Notes: generated by a model from the letters alone, not told the origin. A stretch of 64,000 nt of DNA from Podospora bellae-mahoneyi (GCF_035222275.1 NC_085884.1:3968001-4032000); one strand, 5' to 3'. Shown: positions 11,839-24,735, counted from the stretch's first letter. Made by a program: numbers and translations.

Positions 11839-12258
11839 TATTATAACCCTAATATAGGACGGGTTATGGGGCTACGGGAATAGGGGCCAATCGGAGGAAC
11901 GTACGAAAATAGCTAATTATAGTAAGGGACGACTAATTAGTGTACTAAGGGCACTAAGTAGACGGAGCGGAGTACTTAGTCTGATTAGGGCACTAAGCAA
12001 ACTAAGTAGTCGTAATTAGTATACTAAGGGCACTAAGCAAGAAGTAAATATAGCTTAGTACCAGGTCTATATATACGGAGGAACTGGCTAGTGTAGATAG
12101 GCAGTTCCGCAGTATGCAATTCAAATTGTAGTTATAGTATTTTATGATTACATTGAGACATCTTGTCGTACACTGTTTAGCTGTACCGAACCAGGATTAT
12201 TCAGAAGCAGCCTTCAACCGGTATCCCTTTCAGAGGTTCTGGATAGGGGTTCGTCATA
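11839..12258 (+). repeat. 420-bp LTR, copy A (3' LTR of the left Gypsy element)
   Basis: It starts tattataaccctaa, the RIP form of TGTCACAACCCTGG, and ends ggttcgtcata, the RIP form of GGTTCGTCACA, so TG...CA ends are inferred. It is collinear over its length with the LTRs at 19347 and 30812. The conserved core ggtctatatatacggagg (about 12065-12080) is a TATA-box candidate. C-to-T and G-to-A changes dominate the differences from the least mutated copy. Confidence 0.75.
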
Positions 12259-15200
12259 CTCTATAATAAAAGCCAGTAAGCCTAAAAACGTAAATAAATA
12301 TAATAATACTATTACTATATACTATAAGCTACCCGGAAATATTATAACGCTCCGTACAACAAGAAGCCTTTTCCACGGCAACGTAGTAATACTGCTCCCC
12401 GAGCTCTATTCTAAATAGATCCCTTATAGATCTATAAAGGCGTAAAGGGACGACTTCCGGCGTAAATTAGGTAAGTTAACGGTAGTATAGAGCTAGAAAA
12501 TCCGCGCTAATCTCCGGAATTAAACGTCCGGAAGCGACGACGCGCTATAGGACCGCTTCTTTAACTTCGTCCGTTATAATCCGTTATTTATATTAATACT
12601 TTAATTTATATGATTCTTAAGTATTATTAATTTACTTAACGAACTTTTATTTAACCCAGGCAAATAGTTTAATAGTAATAAGCTTAATAATACCGTTATT
12701 ATAAATAAGGGACGCGTTAATTATATTATTAACCGATATATCGATATTATTATAGGCGGGAGTAGAAAAATAGAGTAGCTTAGTTAGTATTTAGGTCGGG
12801 CCCGCGAGGACCTCTACCGTAGTTATATAGAGGACGACGGTTAACCGGCCCCGGTACTTAAAAAGTACGCTTATATCTTTACCTTACGGCCGGGTATCGT
12901 ATTTATTATTACTATATATATAAATAAGTATTAGGCCTTAAAGTAGAAGGTCGTTATAGTTCTTTCGGCGGTTACCCCGGAGGGAAAGAAAGCGATCGGC
13001 GGAACCTTTTATAATATCCCGATTAATAACGTAAAAAAACTTACGCTCTTTATTACTACCGTCGGTACGTACGGTATTAGTCTCGATAGCTTTTAGAAAG
13101 CAAATTACACTATTCTTTTCGACCTACCTTTTATTAAATCCGAGAGAAAATAGGCTAAAGGTTATATCTAAAGGTTTAAATAGCGGTTTCTTTATTACTA
13201 GACCGAACTTTAGATGGCTAATAGCGACGCTAAGGCCCTAATTAATAACTATTATAAGAAATATATAAAGGTATTTAATTAGGTCCTAAGTTACTATAGT
13301 AGCGACGGTAATCGGGTAGAAGGAAGTAAGTAGTAAGAATTATTATAAAAAGGATAGCGAAAACTATTTAGTCGTTTATATAAAATAATAAATTAAAATT
13401 AACGAAAAAAGTTTATCGGTACTCGATATTAAAGAAAACTTTATTATAAAAATACTATTTAAAAATACTTTCATCGGATTTTTATTAATTCTTTTTATAC
13501 TTTATAATAACCGTTTTTCTATAACGATTCTTTAAACGTAAAAATATTATTATTATTTAATATAATTAAAAAAATAGTAGAATTATAGTCGCCGTTACTT
13601 TCTTTAAAGTTAAGCGCTTTAGAGATCCGTTTATTCCGGTTTATTATATAAGGGTTTTTACGTTAATTTTTATATATTATATTTAACGTTAGTAAATATA
13701 GTAAGATCCGATATTATAAAAGGAAAAATAAAAGAATTTAAATAAGTAAATTATATATATATTATAATTATTTAAGTTAAGTAATACCTCGAGTAAATAG
13801 TATAGGTTTTATATTTAAAGCGGCTTAAATAATATACTAATACTATACTATTAAAATACCTTTAGACTTAATTACGGTTAAGGTAATTATTATATAAATA
13901 AATATTATAATACTTAATACTATTTAACTAAAGTTATTTAAAAGTAATTTTATACCTTAATAATAATACGCGATTTGCTTTTCGGCTATAAAGGTAGCTT
14001 ATATTTATATATAATTCTAATTAATTTTATTTATAAGAAAAGTAAGGAATGTTATTCGAAAAAAATATATTATTACGAATTTTTTATATACGGCTCCGCT
14101 ATTAATAATTAAAAAAGCTATTACTTACTACAATATTATAGTTACGTAAGTAAGCCCTATAGTAGGACTTAGTACCGGTAACTTTTTTTCTCGCCGCAAT
14201 ATCTTTCCCCGCTATAATAATTACTATTATTAATATAATAGCGATTTATAATAAACCGGAGCTATTACTACGCGAAAAAGTAGGACCGTCACTCTTTACT
14301 ATCTATCGCCCGTATATAATATCGCCCTCTCTAACCTAGTATTATATAAATATCCGCTAATTAGCTTTAGAATATATAATAGTTAATACTATAGCCGACT
14401 CTTACCCTAACGAATAACTTAATTAATAATTATTATACCTTATTAATAATAGCCTATAGTAATATATTTAGGTTATCTCCTCTAACTAAGATTAAGAGGG
14501 ACGCCCGCGACTAGCTAACGCAGAGTAGCGCGCTACTATTTCCGGCGGCTATATCGGCGTATTAAAGAAACTACGTATATACCGACTTTTAAAGAACTAT
14601 TATCTTTATATCCGATAAGATTTACTATCGACGTAAACCGAATTTATAACCTTTATAAAAGAGTTTAGCGTCGATTATAACCTCGTATAATTACTTTTTA
14701 TTAATTAACTATCCTATAAATTTTATATCCGCCTAGTATTTATTAAATATTATAATAGCTTATTATTTAATAGAATTTTAGCCGAAGCGTATATTTTAAA
14801 GGTATATATAATAACTTTAATTATTTAGTTACTCGGTAAAATATAAATTCCCCTCCCCTTCTCCTTTTATTAAATACGGCTAATTAATTACTTAATACCG
14901 GCTAGGAACGATAAATAATATTTATATTATATAAATTATTAAGGCTAATATATAACTATTATACCTAACTAAAGGTATAGTAAACCTAAACGCTATTCGC
15001 CCGTTACGTATCCGTTTTTAGATTATATTTCGTAGCTTAGTATTAATAACGGTAAGTACGGTAATTATACTTAATATAGTATAGAGTACCGTAGAAGTAC
15101 TACCTACGACCGGGGGGGGGCCTTTCCCTCGGGGCTAAATAAATAGGGAGACCTTTTATATTATAACGTTATAGATAAGGACTAGATCCGGCCTGATAAA

Positions 15201-15950
15201 GCGGTAGTAATAGCCGTATAGGAGTAAAGTTACGACGGGTATAAGTAAGGCCGTATATAGTTAAAGAGACGGATAGTAAAGTAATAAATATTAAACGAAA
15301 ATAAATATAAATATATATATAGCCCTTAATATAATAATTAATATTATAATTTAATTTTTAATTTTCGATATAAATTTATTAATTAAACTAAATACTAATT
15401 AGGGGTACGGCTATAGGCCTAAAAGTTTTTTAAAGGGGGTTATAGCGTTAATATTTTACTTTTAACGTAACTTTATATTTAAAAACCTTATTTTATTAAG
15501 TACTTTACTAGCTTATATTACGAAACTCTATGAACTTTAGTTTAGCGGAGCTTTTCTTTTTTTTTTCTTTATAATCCTTTACTTTAAAGAACTTACTAGC
15601 CGTAATAAGCGCGGTAAAACTACTATTTAACCTCGCGTTTAACTTCCTTATATTTATATAAACTAGATTCTATCTCCTTTCCTCTCAGCGCGACTATTAC
15701 ATTTACCCTATATATATTAACTCGATATTTACGCTCTATATAAAATTAAAATACTTTTCTTTATTTAATAAAATTAATACGTTAAGGCTTCGCTAATAGT
15801 TAATAAATATATAATATAAATCCCGAACTATTAAATTAATAAAAGTTTCTACTATTTAATCGCCGTTATATATTATTATAATATCCTTTTTAGCCCTAAG
15901 TAACTGAATTTAATAAACGTAATATCCGATAAAAATAGGATTATATAGCT
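12259..15950 (+). pseudogene. RIP-degraded segment with SNF2-helicase C-terminal remnant
   Basis: Between 12.94 and 13.18 kb the plus strand reads VIVLSAVTPEGKKA, then TTVGTYGISLDSF, ANYTILFDLPFIKSE and AKGYI-RFK, with stops where Gln codons would be expected. This matches the C-terminal helicase core of SNF2/HepA-type ATPases (GTxGxGLxLxxAnxVvlxdxpw ... AxGRihRxGQ). The Walker A half should lie about 1 kb to the left, where LTR copy A now sits, so the gene may have been cut by that insertion. From 13.4 to 15.95 kb the block stays AT-rich with short readable stretches but no recognised domain. A G homopolymer occurs near 15111. Confidence 0.5.
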
Positions 15951-15959
15951 CCGGCACAA

Positions 15960-18137
15960 GCGAAGGAAGCTAAAGTACGAGAGGAAAAAATTAAGGTACG
16001 AGCGGAGGATATTAAAGTACGAGAGAAGGAAGTTAAGGTACGAAAGGTATAAGAGTAATATAAGAGGAAGCGGCTTTAATTAAAGTATCGAAAAACTACG
16101 TTTCTCGAATACCTACTTAACTACTATATATATTTTTATAGTACTTTACGATTTACTAATATATTTAGGTTTTTTACGGGTTATACGAAAGTTATAGGTA
16201 AATACTATTTTAAATAACTTCGTCCTTAAATTAATTTTAATAATATTTTTTATTTATATTATTTTAATTTTATATAAAGTATTTATAATTAAAAATAATT
16301 TTTCGAATTAATTAATACGATTAAAAGCTTTAAAATAATTATTTCGGATTATTTAGTAAGTAACGAAAAAATAATTAACCGTTTTAAAATAAATATAGTC
16401 GAGTATTTAATATAAGGGATCCTTAAGGTTTTTATAATATATAAGAAAGTAAATAAAATATTAATATACCCCGAATTTCGGTTTAATATTAACCTCCGCG
16501 AGCTTATATAAAAAAATAATAAAAGTAGCGGTATAAATAATAATATTAATAATAGAAGTTTAAAACGATATTAATAAACCGGGCCGAATAAACGCTTTAC
16601 GTTTAAAAAGAAATATATATACTTAAATAAATAGCCTAACGGAGTCGGTATATAAATATAATCCGGTAAAGATTAAACTTAGGCCTTTATATATAACTAT
16701 AAGGTAGCCTATAAAGTTGCTATCGAGTATATTCGGTCGGCTATAGCGAAGGAATATTTATTTTACGAGGTCGTCGTACGTATTAACGATAATAAGTTTA
16801 GCCGCGACGAAGAAGTATAGTGCCAGGAGTAGGCCGAAATATTTATTACTATAGTATTAACGTAAATTTTTAACTATATAATTATTTACGGGGTATTATA
16901 TAATTATATTATTACAGGCCGGTACTTACTACTCCTCTATATTAATAGAGATAATTAGTAAATACTATACTATTATCCGTACTTACCGGCTAACGATATA
17001 GGCGAACCGACTAACGACTAAACCGACCGGCTATCCTATACCGTAGTAGCTTAACTAATTAATTTCTACTTGTTTAGCTTTTAGTCCGAAGCTCTCGAAA
17101 AATAATTTCTCGAAGTAGCACTATCTATAGCCAAGGTAATACTAAAAATATAGCCGGAGCTATACGCGGATATAGCCTATTTTAGGCTCGAGCCTGGCGA
17201 GTTATCGTCGGTACCGTCGTCGTAGAATACGGATATTTTAGAGTATACGTTTAAAGCGGAACCGACCGGTCGGAATATAGCTTTACGGTCTTAATTATTT
17301 TACAAACCGGTAACAGTACTCCCCCCAAATAACAAGTATAACGACGAAGAGGACTATTAAGAACCCGGCGCATCTCACTTAAGGCTAGTAGCTAATAAGC
17401 GGAAGTACGGTCCGTAGAGTAATAGCGAGGACAGGGATATCGCTATAGTTAACTCGGAGCTTACTAAGCAATATTATATATAAGCGTGCCTATTAAGTCT
17501 CAAAAGAGGGAAAAACCTAAATAAAAATTGCCCCAATATCTTATTATATTATAACGATAACTCCTCTCGGTATCCCGTTAATACCTATTATTTTACCGAT
17601 ATAATAAAGTAATAGCTTCTCTCGAGTCCCTATAAGGGATACCGGATAGTAGACTTTTAGGATAAAAGAGGAGCGATAGGCTAGCTTTTTAAGCTGGAGC
17701 TTCTTGCATACGGCTATATATTTATTAGTAAAGGAATACTGGAGGACCGCCTTAGTCGTTTGGAGCACGAAGGCCGGGTTTACGTACGGCTTGATTATCT
17801 TTAGGGCGACGTAGTACCGGTGTATCTGGGCCTCGTGCGCCTCGATCGTGGCTATATTCTCCCAGGGTTCGAGTTTGTTGTTTATATAATGCTTATATCG
17901 TGGGCAGGCCAGACGCCAAACGCTAGTATGGACGACGCCGAGACGCTGAAGAGGGAGTTATTAACGGCTATCTGGAACGAGGGTGTTATTCATAGAGATG
18001 ATGATAGGGCTAATTATCTCTAGAACGCCGAGCATGGTCGTATAATGATTATCGACTTCGACCGAGCCTACCTCTCCCCACCTGCCAAGCCTCAAGCGGT
18101 TTCCAGGCCGAGGCAGACGCGCAATAGCATTTAGTCT
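15960..18137 (+). pseudogene. RIP-degraded fungal accessory protein-kinase-like gene
   Basis: Plus-strand translation recovers a recognisable order: a charged EAKVREEK-type coiled region and TTFLEYLLN (about 15.96-16.13 kb); FIYNYKVAYK (about 16.69 kb), the counterpart of the 'VVEYKAAHK' motif; NYIITGRYLLLLY; PNNKYNDEEDY; QYYI-ACLLSLKRGKNLNKNCPN (about 17.47 kb); VPVYLGLVRLDRGYI and ISWAGQTP (17.8-17.9 kb); then the kinase catalytic loop IHRDDDRANYL (about 17.99 kb) and IIDFDRAYL in place of DFG (about 18.05 kb). I know this architecture from large ascomycete families of accessory kinase-like proteins; that is recall, not a search. RIP damage is heavy at the 5' end and light at the 3' end, where the frame is open for 67 codons (17820-18023). 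It cannot encode a full protein. Confidence 0.65.
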
Positions 18138-19346
18138 TTGGGCCCCTAGAAATAGACCATTCGAGACACCGAATTCGTATTTAACGGTGATTGCCGGGCG
18201 TAAGGCGAAGTACGTTTTTAAGTAGATAAATAGAGTTCGAGGGTAACCTTATTATATAATAAATAATCTAATAGAGAACGATATTCTTATTTTATATAGT
18301 TTATAATTCATAAGTTTACTACCGCGAGACTTACTTTGCTTTTACTAGCTAATAGATTAATATATTTTTATTCTTCCTATACTATTCTACCTTTTTAATA
18401 AAGAGTACGCCGGGCCTTCTATTACTATTTATATAGTAAAACCGTGCCGTATAGGCCGGATAAAAAACCTATTTTCGATAACGCCGATAACCTCGCTGTG
18501 TTTGGGGTGGGCCGGACACAATTAGGCAAAGACCAAAGTCAGGATATAAAAGAGAAGCAAAGTCTATACCCCGGGGCCTCGCAGGGACAGTGCTATAGAC
18601 AAATCGTGATTATAAACGGCAGTATATATAGGAAGGACGGCCACCCTAATCGGCGAGTATTTATTAAAGCTAAAGAGACGTATAAAGAGATGGTAACTAC
18701 TTAGCGAGACGGAGTTCGACCGACACCGCAGAGCGGATGTATCGAACAGCGTCATGCAGACATGGGGTATCTTAATCGAGCACATCCGACTATAAATGCA
18801 AGCGAGTGGAGGATATTATAGGCTATCTGGTTCTCTTGTCGCTACTATGCCGGAACTATATTTAGAAGTAATAAAGAATTTTATATTACCTTTATACTTC
18901 CACTCCCCTAATAGACTTATCGAAGCGCCTAATGGTTCCGCCCTCTAGACTTTTATATAATAGTTAAAACTAGAAGTGTAAGCCCTATTATAAATAGCGT
19001 TATATGCGGAAGATACTATAGAAGAGTAAAGCCAAGGATCCTAGCTCTGTCTTATAGTATCTATTAAATTCTCGCCCCTCTTAACGATCGGCTAGACAAT
19101 TCGATAGTCGGGATAAGCTCGATTATATCGTAATAATAAGGGAGAAGCCTATAATACCAGAATTAAAATAACTATACGCTAATAGTTTTATTATCGAAAA
19201 TAAAATAATAATATTTATTATATACGAGTAGCGTAGGGAGTTAAGATCGGAATCTAAACTAGATTATTATTAGTAGGAAACTAAGTATAAAGCCGCACCC
19301 GAGTATAGTAATAGAGAAATAATAAGTTATATTTCTAGTATTTATA
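18138..19346. other. Mixed-composition repeat DNA, no gene supported
   Basis: GC content is patchy. A frame at 18444-18704 is open for 86 codons but begins at GTG, has no homology I recognise and is flanked by RIP-type sequence. The rest is AT-rich with scattered less-mutated islands. Confidence 0.4.
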
Positions 19347-19768
19347 TATCACAACCCTGGTACAGGACGGGTTGTGGGGCCACGGGAATAGGGGCCAATC
19401 GGAAAAACGTACGAGAATAGCCAATCACAAGTAAGGGACGACTGATCAGTACGCCAAGGGCACTGAGCAGACTGAGCAGGGTGCTCAGTCTGATCAGGGC
19501 ACTGAGCAAACTGAGTAGTCGTGATTAGTGTACTAAGGGCACTGAGCAAGAAGTAAATATGGCTTAGCACAAGGTCTATATATACGGAGGAACTGGCTGG
19601 TGTAGATACACAGTTCCGTAGTATGTAATTTAAGCTTGTATTCACGGTATCTTATATTTACATTGAGACATCTTGTCGTACACTGTTTAGCTATACCGAA
19701 CTAGGATTATTTAGAAGCAGCCTTCAACCGGTATCCCTTTCAGAGGTTCTAGATAGGGGTTCGTCACA
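19347..19768 (+). repeat. Solo LTR, copy B, with TTATA target-site duplication
   Basis: It spans tatcacaaccctgg to ggttcgtcaca. The five bases before it (19342-19346) and after it (19769-19773) are both TTATA, so this is a clean insertion site reduced to one LTR. No polypurine tract precedes it. The TATA-like element at about 19573-19586 is kept. Much of the LTR is only lightly mutated although both flanks are AT-rich. Confidence 0.85.
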
Positions 19769-21470
19769 TTATACTTTTATAATTTATAAAGTAAAGATAT
19801 ATATAAAATCCTATTATTAATTATAATACTAATCTCTCTTTAAATTAACTTCTTTCCTATATTAAAGGCTATTAGCCGAGAGGTCAGTAGAGTCCGTTTA
19901 AATACTTATAAAGTAAATTAATTACTTCGGGAGTTATTATTATAAAATAGGAAATACGCGAATTAAAGGTTATTATATAGATAGGAATAATATTCGTTTA
20001 TACTTAATATACCTATCCTATAATTATTTAAACTATATATATATTTAAATAATAAAATTTCTTTTAGTTAATTAATATTATCCTTAATATTTATTTTAAT
20101 TATAGTATTTAAAAATTATTATCGATTATTAATATATTTTAAATTAGTTCCGTTTTATAATATTTAGTTTTAATTTTCATTTTTAATTTTATAAAAATAC
20201 TATTATTTAACTTAACAAAATTCGACTTCCGCTCGATATTTATTACTTTTTAATTAAAAGTTTAACGAAAAAATATATTAATAATTAAATAAAGTAAATA
20301 TTCGAAATTTAATTATAATTAATTCGAAGCCTTTATATTATTTAAATATTTCTTCTCGGCTTACCTATTTAAGGGTTTAATAATCGGCTTAAAGTTAATA
20401 GAAATTAAATGAACGCTTAGTAAAATCTAATATTATTAGGCCTAGCCGATACTATACCTTCTTTATAGGTAATTAATAATCTTCCTTTCTTTACCTAAAA
20501 CTTATTTATTATAAAAATCGTTTATTAATTAAAAAATATCATTTAGGAAATATTAATTATATACCTTTAGTTCTTTAAACTAAAATTAACTAGCGATATA
20601 CATATCTCTCGTATTAACGCAGTAATACCGTCTAACTTAATAAACAATATATAATAACGTCCTCTTTAAACCGCATACGTTTCTAGCTAATATACCGACT
20701 CGGTAAGTCTCGGTGGGTCCTATAATTTCGACGAAGAATATACTGATTCTATATGTCGCTTTATATGTTTAAGTCTATTCGGTATCTTCCTATATTTTTG
20801 TAGTTAATCTATAAACCGATTTACAGGGTAAATATATATATAAAATCCTATTATTAATTTATAATATTAATCTCTTTTTAGGTTAACTTTTCTCCCATAT
20901 CGAAGGCTATTAGTCGAGAGGTCGATAGTATCTATTTAGAAACTTATAACAGCTTTATATTTAATAGTAAGATACTAATTCTTTACCTCTAAAGTTACTA
21001 ATGGAATATACTATAATAGAGGTAATATATAGGGCGATTCGTATTACTATATTAAGTAGATTATTAGTAAATAATTAATGATCCGACTAATGTAAAGGTT
21101 AAAATCAAAGCGAACGGTTAAAAGGTACAAGTAAATAATACTACAGTTAATTCTATAACCAAAATACCTGCCAGGTACTGCTCTTTATCGTACCGCTAAC
21201 TTCCGAAAGTTCCTAGCCCACTAGTCCCAGCCCTCAAGCGGCGATAGCAATAATGTTAGGAAGCTCACCTAGCTTAACGCTTTCTATAGTCATTAGTATT
21301 ACCTTCGCCTTAGTCTTATATTTTAAAGTAACGCTAAACTTATAAGTCAATAAATTATAGCGTAACTATTTATTACTATAAGTAATAATTTTATATCCTA
21401 ACCATAATACACGCTCTTTATATTCCTCTACTATAAAAGTAACCTCGCTTCCATAGTGCCCTCGGTCTTT
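19769..21470. repeat. AT-rich RIP block with a repeated segment
   Basis: No readable gene on either strand. Two copies of one repeat are visible: about 19788-19910 and 20774-20948, sharing tatatataaaatcctatta, then 'aaggctattag-cgagaggtc' and ending near acttata. The second copy carries more of the left part (attcggtatcttcctatatt), which is shared with 30729-30811. TpA dinucleotides dominate. Confidence 0.6.
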
Positions 21471-22484
21471 CTCAGCGCTGCCTGTGTTCCTGGTCAGCAA
21501 GAATCAACTGGAAGCGCTCAGTCGATGCCAGATGTAGCACTCTTCGTTCTGGCTGACCATGAGTTCGGGCACGCAGTCTGGCGTCAACCAGTGGCTATCA
21601 ACGAATTCCAGTTACATTAAATTATTGACCGCTGGCTGCTGATCAATCGTGAATTCGCTAATCAGAACGGACCGGGTATTTCCGTGGTACCCACTTAACT
21701 CTATAACGCTGTTAGATGCATATCGTCTAAGACAAACCCCGCACTAACTCGCAAGACCAACTGGACGATGTCTACGAAATTCCGATAGTATCCGAGGGTC
21801 ACGATGCAAGCTTCCACGGATCACGAGCGACGTTGTTATTGCGGTAAGCTGTATTAACCTATATTATTGCTGGGGCGATATGGCTTCAGTTTTGACGGCA
21901 GTGTACTGTCTGTGGGGGGGTGTGGTGCGCCTTGGGCCCACCTTTTGGCCAGTGATGCCGGCAGGGGTGAGGATGAGCGACGGGTCAGGTCCTAGCTCGA
22001 GGGCGATCTTGAGCCGTGGCCTTCATGGTCACTGCTGCTGGCTGCCGGCTACACATACGCTGCCAGGACTTGACTCTCGACCTCAGCGTCACGTGCAGTC
22101 ACTTTCCATCAATTGGCTGTCCTGCAAGTTCCGTGTCCGCCCGGTATTCGTTGAGCATCACAATGGCCTGGAGGCGGACCGATCAGAATGACGGTCTTCC
22201 GGCCTCAGGCCTACCACTGCTGCCAGACATGATACCGAGCCGTAATATATTCTTGGGGCGTTGAAACTGAGGCTGTGTGTTGTTCGACGTGCGCACATAT
22301 CTAGGTGCCTATGATGTCTTCCAGTGAAAATGCGCGGGGAATTACATAAACTTAGGGAAGCGGGCTTTGTTGTTTAGCTCCGTTAAATGCTTCTTGTCTT
22401 AGCTTGATCAGTTTCTCAACGGAGCTTTTATAGAATAGATAGATAAATAAGGTTCTATATCTGCTTGTCTCAGCCGCTGCCAAC
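21471..22484. other. Normal-composition stretch without a supported gene
   Basis: GC returns to ordinary levels at about 21.45 kb. Short frames on the plus strand at 21880-22264 overlap each other in different phases and show no domain. It may contain the 3' flank of the minus-strand kinase or old gene remains. Confidence 0.4.
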
Positions 22485-23192
22485 TTAGCCGCGATAATGG
22501 ACGAGCTGGCCTTTGGCTGCGCCTGGGATGGGCAGCAGGCCTTGCCCAGTGGATCGACGAAGTGCTAGTCTGCGCGGCTCGCTCAATTGATACATAAGGT
22601 GATCAACATTGGCGTTATTGGTACTTCCTTCCCAGACGTTTGCTCTATTTAGCTCTGCCTGCTCAAGGTCAACGACCGTCGCTCGCCCATCGTCCGTAAG
22701 CAGGAAGTTGTCCGTTTTCATATCAGTATACTCGACTCCATACCCCGTTAGCGCTCGGAGAGCATCTTGAAGGGAGTTACGTAGGGCTTCCAGGTCCTTG
22801 TCCTCGGGTAATCTACCCTCGCGTAGGAGCTCGTAGACGGTCTTTCCACGGATAAATGATAGAACTAAGGCCGGAGACCCATCATATACTCCCTCGCCGT
22901 AGAGATATGGGATAACAGTTCCCTGAAGCGGTTTCAAGACCTCGTAGACCTGCTTCTCCCTTTCGAACTCGTCTTCCCAGCCCACCTTTCGCTTTTTAAG
23001 GATGATTATTGGGGGGAGAAACCATCCAGGGTAGTATATCCGTATTCGAGGGCAGTAAGTGGCAAAAAACTGGATTAATGGGAGAAAGAGTGGCTGTTTG
23101 AGCTCCAGGCGGTACACGGTACGACGCGGATCCAGTAACTTGGAAGTCTGAGCAAAGACAAGCTGGCCACCGATACGGAATTCCTTAACCAT
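22485..23192 (-). CDS. Atypical fungal protein-kinase-like protein
   Basis: A 235-residue single-exon frame starts at ATG 23192 (MVKEFRIGGQ). The kinase fold is recognisable: a lysine pair in IIILKKRK (about residues 66-67), Glu in WEDEFEREKQVYEVL as the helix-C residue, hinge-like LVLSFIRGKTVYELL, catalytic loop YTDMKTDNFLL with D157, K159 and N162, and VVDLEQAEL (D175-L-E) in the DFG position. The Gly-rich loop is missing or unrecognisable and HRD is YTD. This fits the small single-lobe-rich kinases/phosphotransferases found in many lineage-specific copies in filamentous fungi. It lies about 470 bases downstream of the PD-(D/E)XK-like gene on the same strand. A tatag acceptor directly before the ATG leaves an upstream exon possible. 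Confidence 0.7.
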   Translation of the reverse strand: MVKEFRIGGQLVFAQTSKLLDPRRTVYRLELKQPLFLPLIQFFATYCPRIRIYYPGWFLPPIIILKKRKVGWEDEFEREKQVYEVLKPLQGTVIPYLYGEGVYDGSPALVLSFIRGKTVYELLREGRLPEDKDLEALRNSLQDALRALTGYGVEYTDMKTDNFLLTDDGRATVVDLEQAELNRANVWEGSTNNANVDHLMYQLSEPRRLALRRSTGQGLLPIPGAAKGQLVHYRG

Positions 23193-23658
23193 GTTAGTGC
23201 TATACAAGGAAGGAGGCTGGAAGCCAAATGTAGGCGGCTTACGAGAGGAGGGCTGGCAACCTGCAAAGGCTGGCCATCATCTTCGTCCATCTTGAGGCGG
23301 ATAGACTACGCTTGTACTAGCAAAGAGGGAAGATACGATAATGAGAAGGAAAAAGTTTTTAATCTGGGCCGGAACCAAATATAAACAAGCAAACGCTCCC
23401 ACCTTGCCCTGCAGGTATCCGAACGGGCACAGTGCACACATATGTGGAACAGGATGTTGGGACCCCCGCACGGCAAGGCGCGGCGTCAGCACAGGACCTT
23501 TCAATTTGTCGGCCGCAATTGTACGTGCGGGGAAATGGCACTGAGCTGACTGAACATGGTAAAGAAAATAGCTGCCTTGGTAATCACGGCGAGCACCAAA
23601 ACAGACCTGCGATACCAATATAGTTAACCATAAGGTAAATACACCCATGCTCTAGCTA
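23193..23658. other. Spacer between two minus-strand accessory genes
   Basis: About 465 bases with overlapping short frames in several phases and no domain. It would hold the kinase gene promoter. Confidence 0.35.
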
Positions 23659-24735
23659 TTACTGCAAACAGTTCCCAGTGTCGTACGTCAATATGTTCCT
23701 GTCGTTGTCTACCCAGACCCAGAACCCGCCCGTCTGATCCCTTATAAACTGGCGTCTGTATCCGTTGGGCTGACCAAATTCGTACGCGCCAAGAGCCACT
23801 TCCCACATCGGCCGCCCTGACCATTTCTCGTAGACACGGTTTATCCCACCAATGCTAACAGGCAGCGAGCCCCCGTTTGCCAGCGTCGCCGACAGGCGCA
23901 TCCAGCCTCTCCAAGCTAATCGATACAGTGCGTACTGAATTGTGCACTGATCCTGGTACTTAGGGTGCCGCGGTATGACGCAACAGTCGACAGGGCAACC
24001 AGGACTCTTGATATCCTCTCTATCCCTGGCTCTGAATTGTACGACGAGGAGGTGTACCGAATCAAACACGAAAACCTGCGGGCACCGGTAATGATATGCG
24101 TATCTTTGTTGCTAGACAGTTAGCCTCTTTTAACCACCAACACAGACTTGTTGTCTTGCTACTCACCCCCGCATCTCCCTTTGAAGCCTCTGCGTCAGGG
24201 TGGAAGGAGCTTGGCCCGTCGTCCATTCAAGCTCTTTAATTACGAACGGCTGCTTCATCTCGCCGATTATGGCGGCTCTCTCTATATTGTTTTGCATGGG
24301 CCAAGTCAACTGGTAGTCGACTGTAACCGGCGTGTTTGTCGGTCCGGTCGGGCCCGCCAGCGACCTCGGCCAGAAGAATGGCCTGCCGGTGAAGGCGAAA
24401 CGAAAGCCAGGTTCGAAATATTGATAGAAATCACGGTCCACGTCGCCTTCGCTCAGGATTGATTCGGAAGCTGAATTCAGCGAGTGGACTGGGTTTCGAA
24501 GACCAGCATCATCAATTTCGGATAAGGCCCGATGCTCGGTGTCAAGGCCAGGACCCAGAAAGCCGTCGATAGATTCCTTGGTTGGTTGGTAGACGCTTCG
24601 TCGAGTTATCGGCTCGAAATGATCCGTCCATCCTTTCCGACTCAGATTCGGCTGTGGGTCGGTAGAAAACTCAGGTTCGGGAAACGCTGGCTGTGAGTAG
24701 AAGATATCAATCAACTGCCCTACAGTGGTGGTCAT
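23659..24735 (-). CDS. Unknown accessory protein, possible PD-(D/E)XK-like fold
   Basis: Exons 24735-24167 and 24103-23659 are joined by a 63-nt intron (donor gtgagt, branch GGCTAAC, acceptor caaag), giving 337 residues. The splice makes REMRG-YAYHYRCPQVFVFD. The N-terminal 100 residues are acidic and low in structure. The core has TPVTVDYQLTW (D140) followed by AAIIGEMK (E159-x-K161), then LTQRLQREMRGYA and CPQVFVFDS. The D...ExK...Q/R-helix order is the pattern of PD-(D/E)XK nucleases, but also occurs in non-catalytic relatives; this is inference. The C-terminal part has WRGWMRLSAT and ends in WVWVDNDRNILTYD. An ATG at 24828 would not fit the family-like start and has a weak context. It is a same-strand neighbour of the kinase gene. 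Confidence 0.65.

Noticed and set aside
18444-18704. 86-codon plus-strand frame
   Set aside because: Begins at GTG, no recognised family, flanked by RIP-type repeat DNA.
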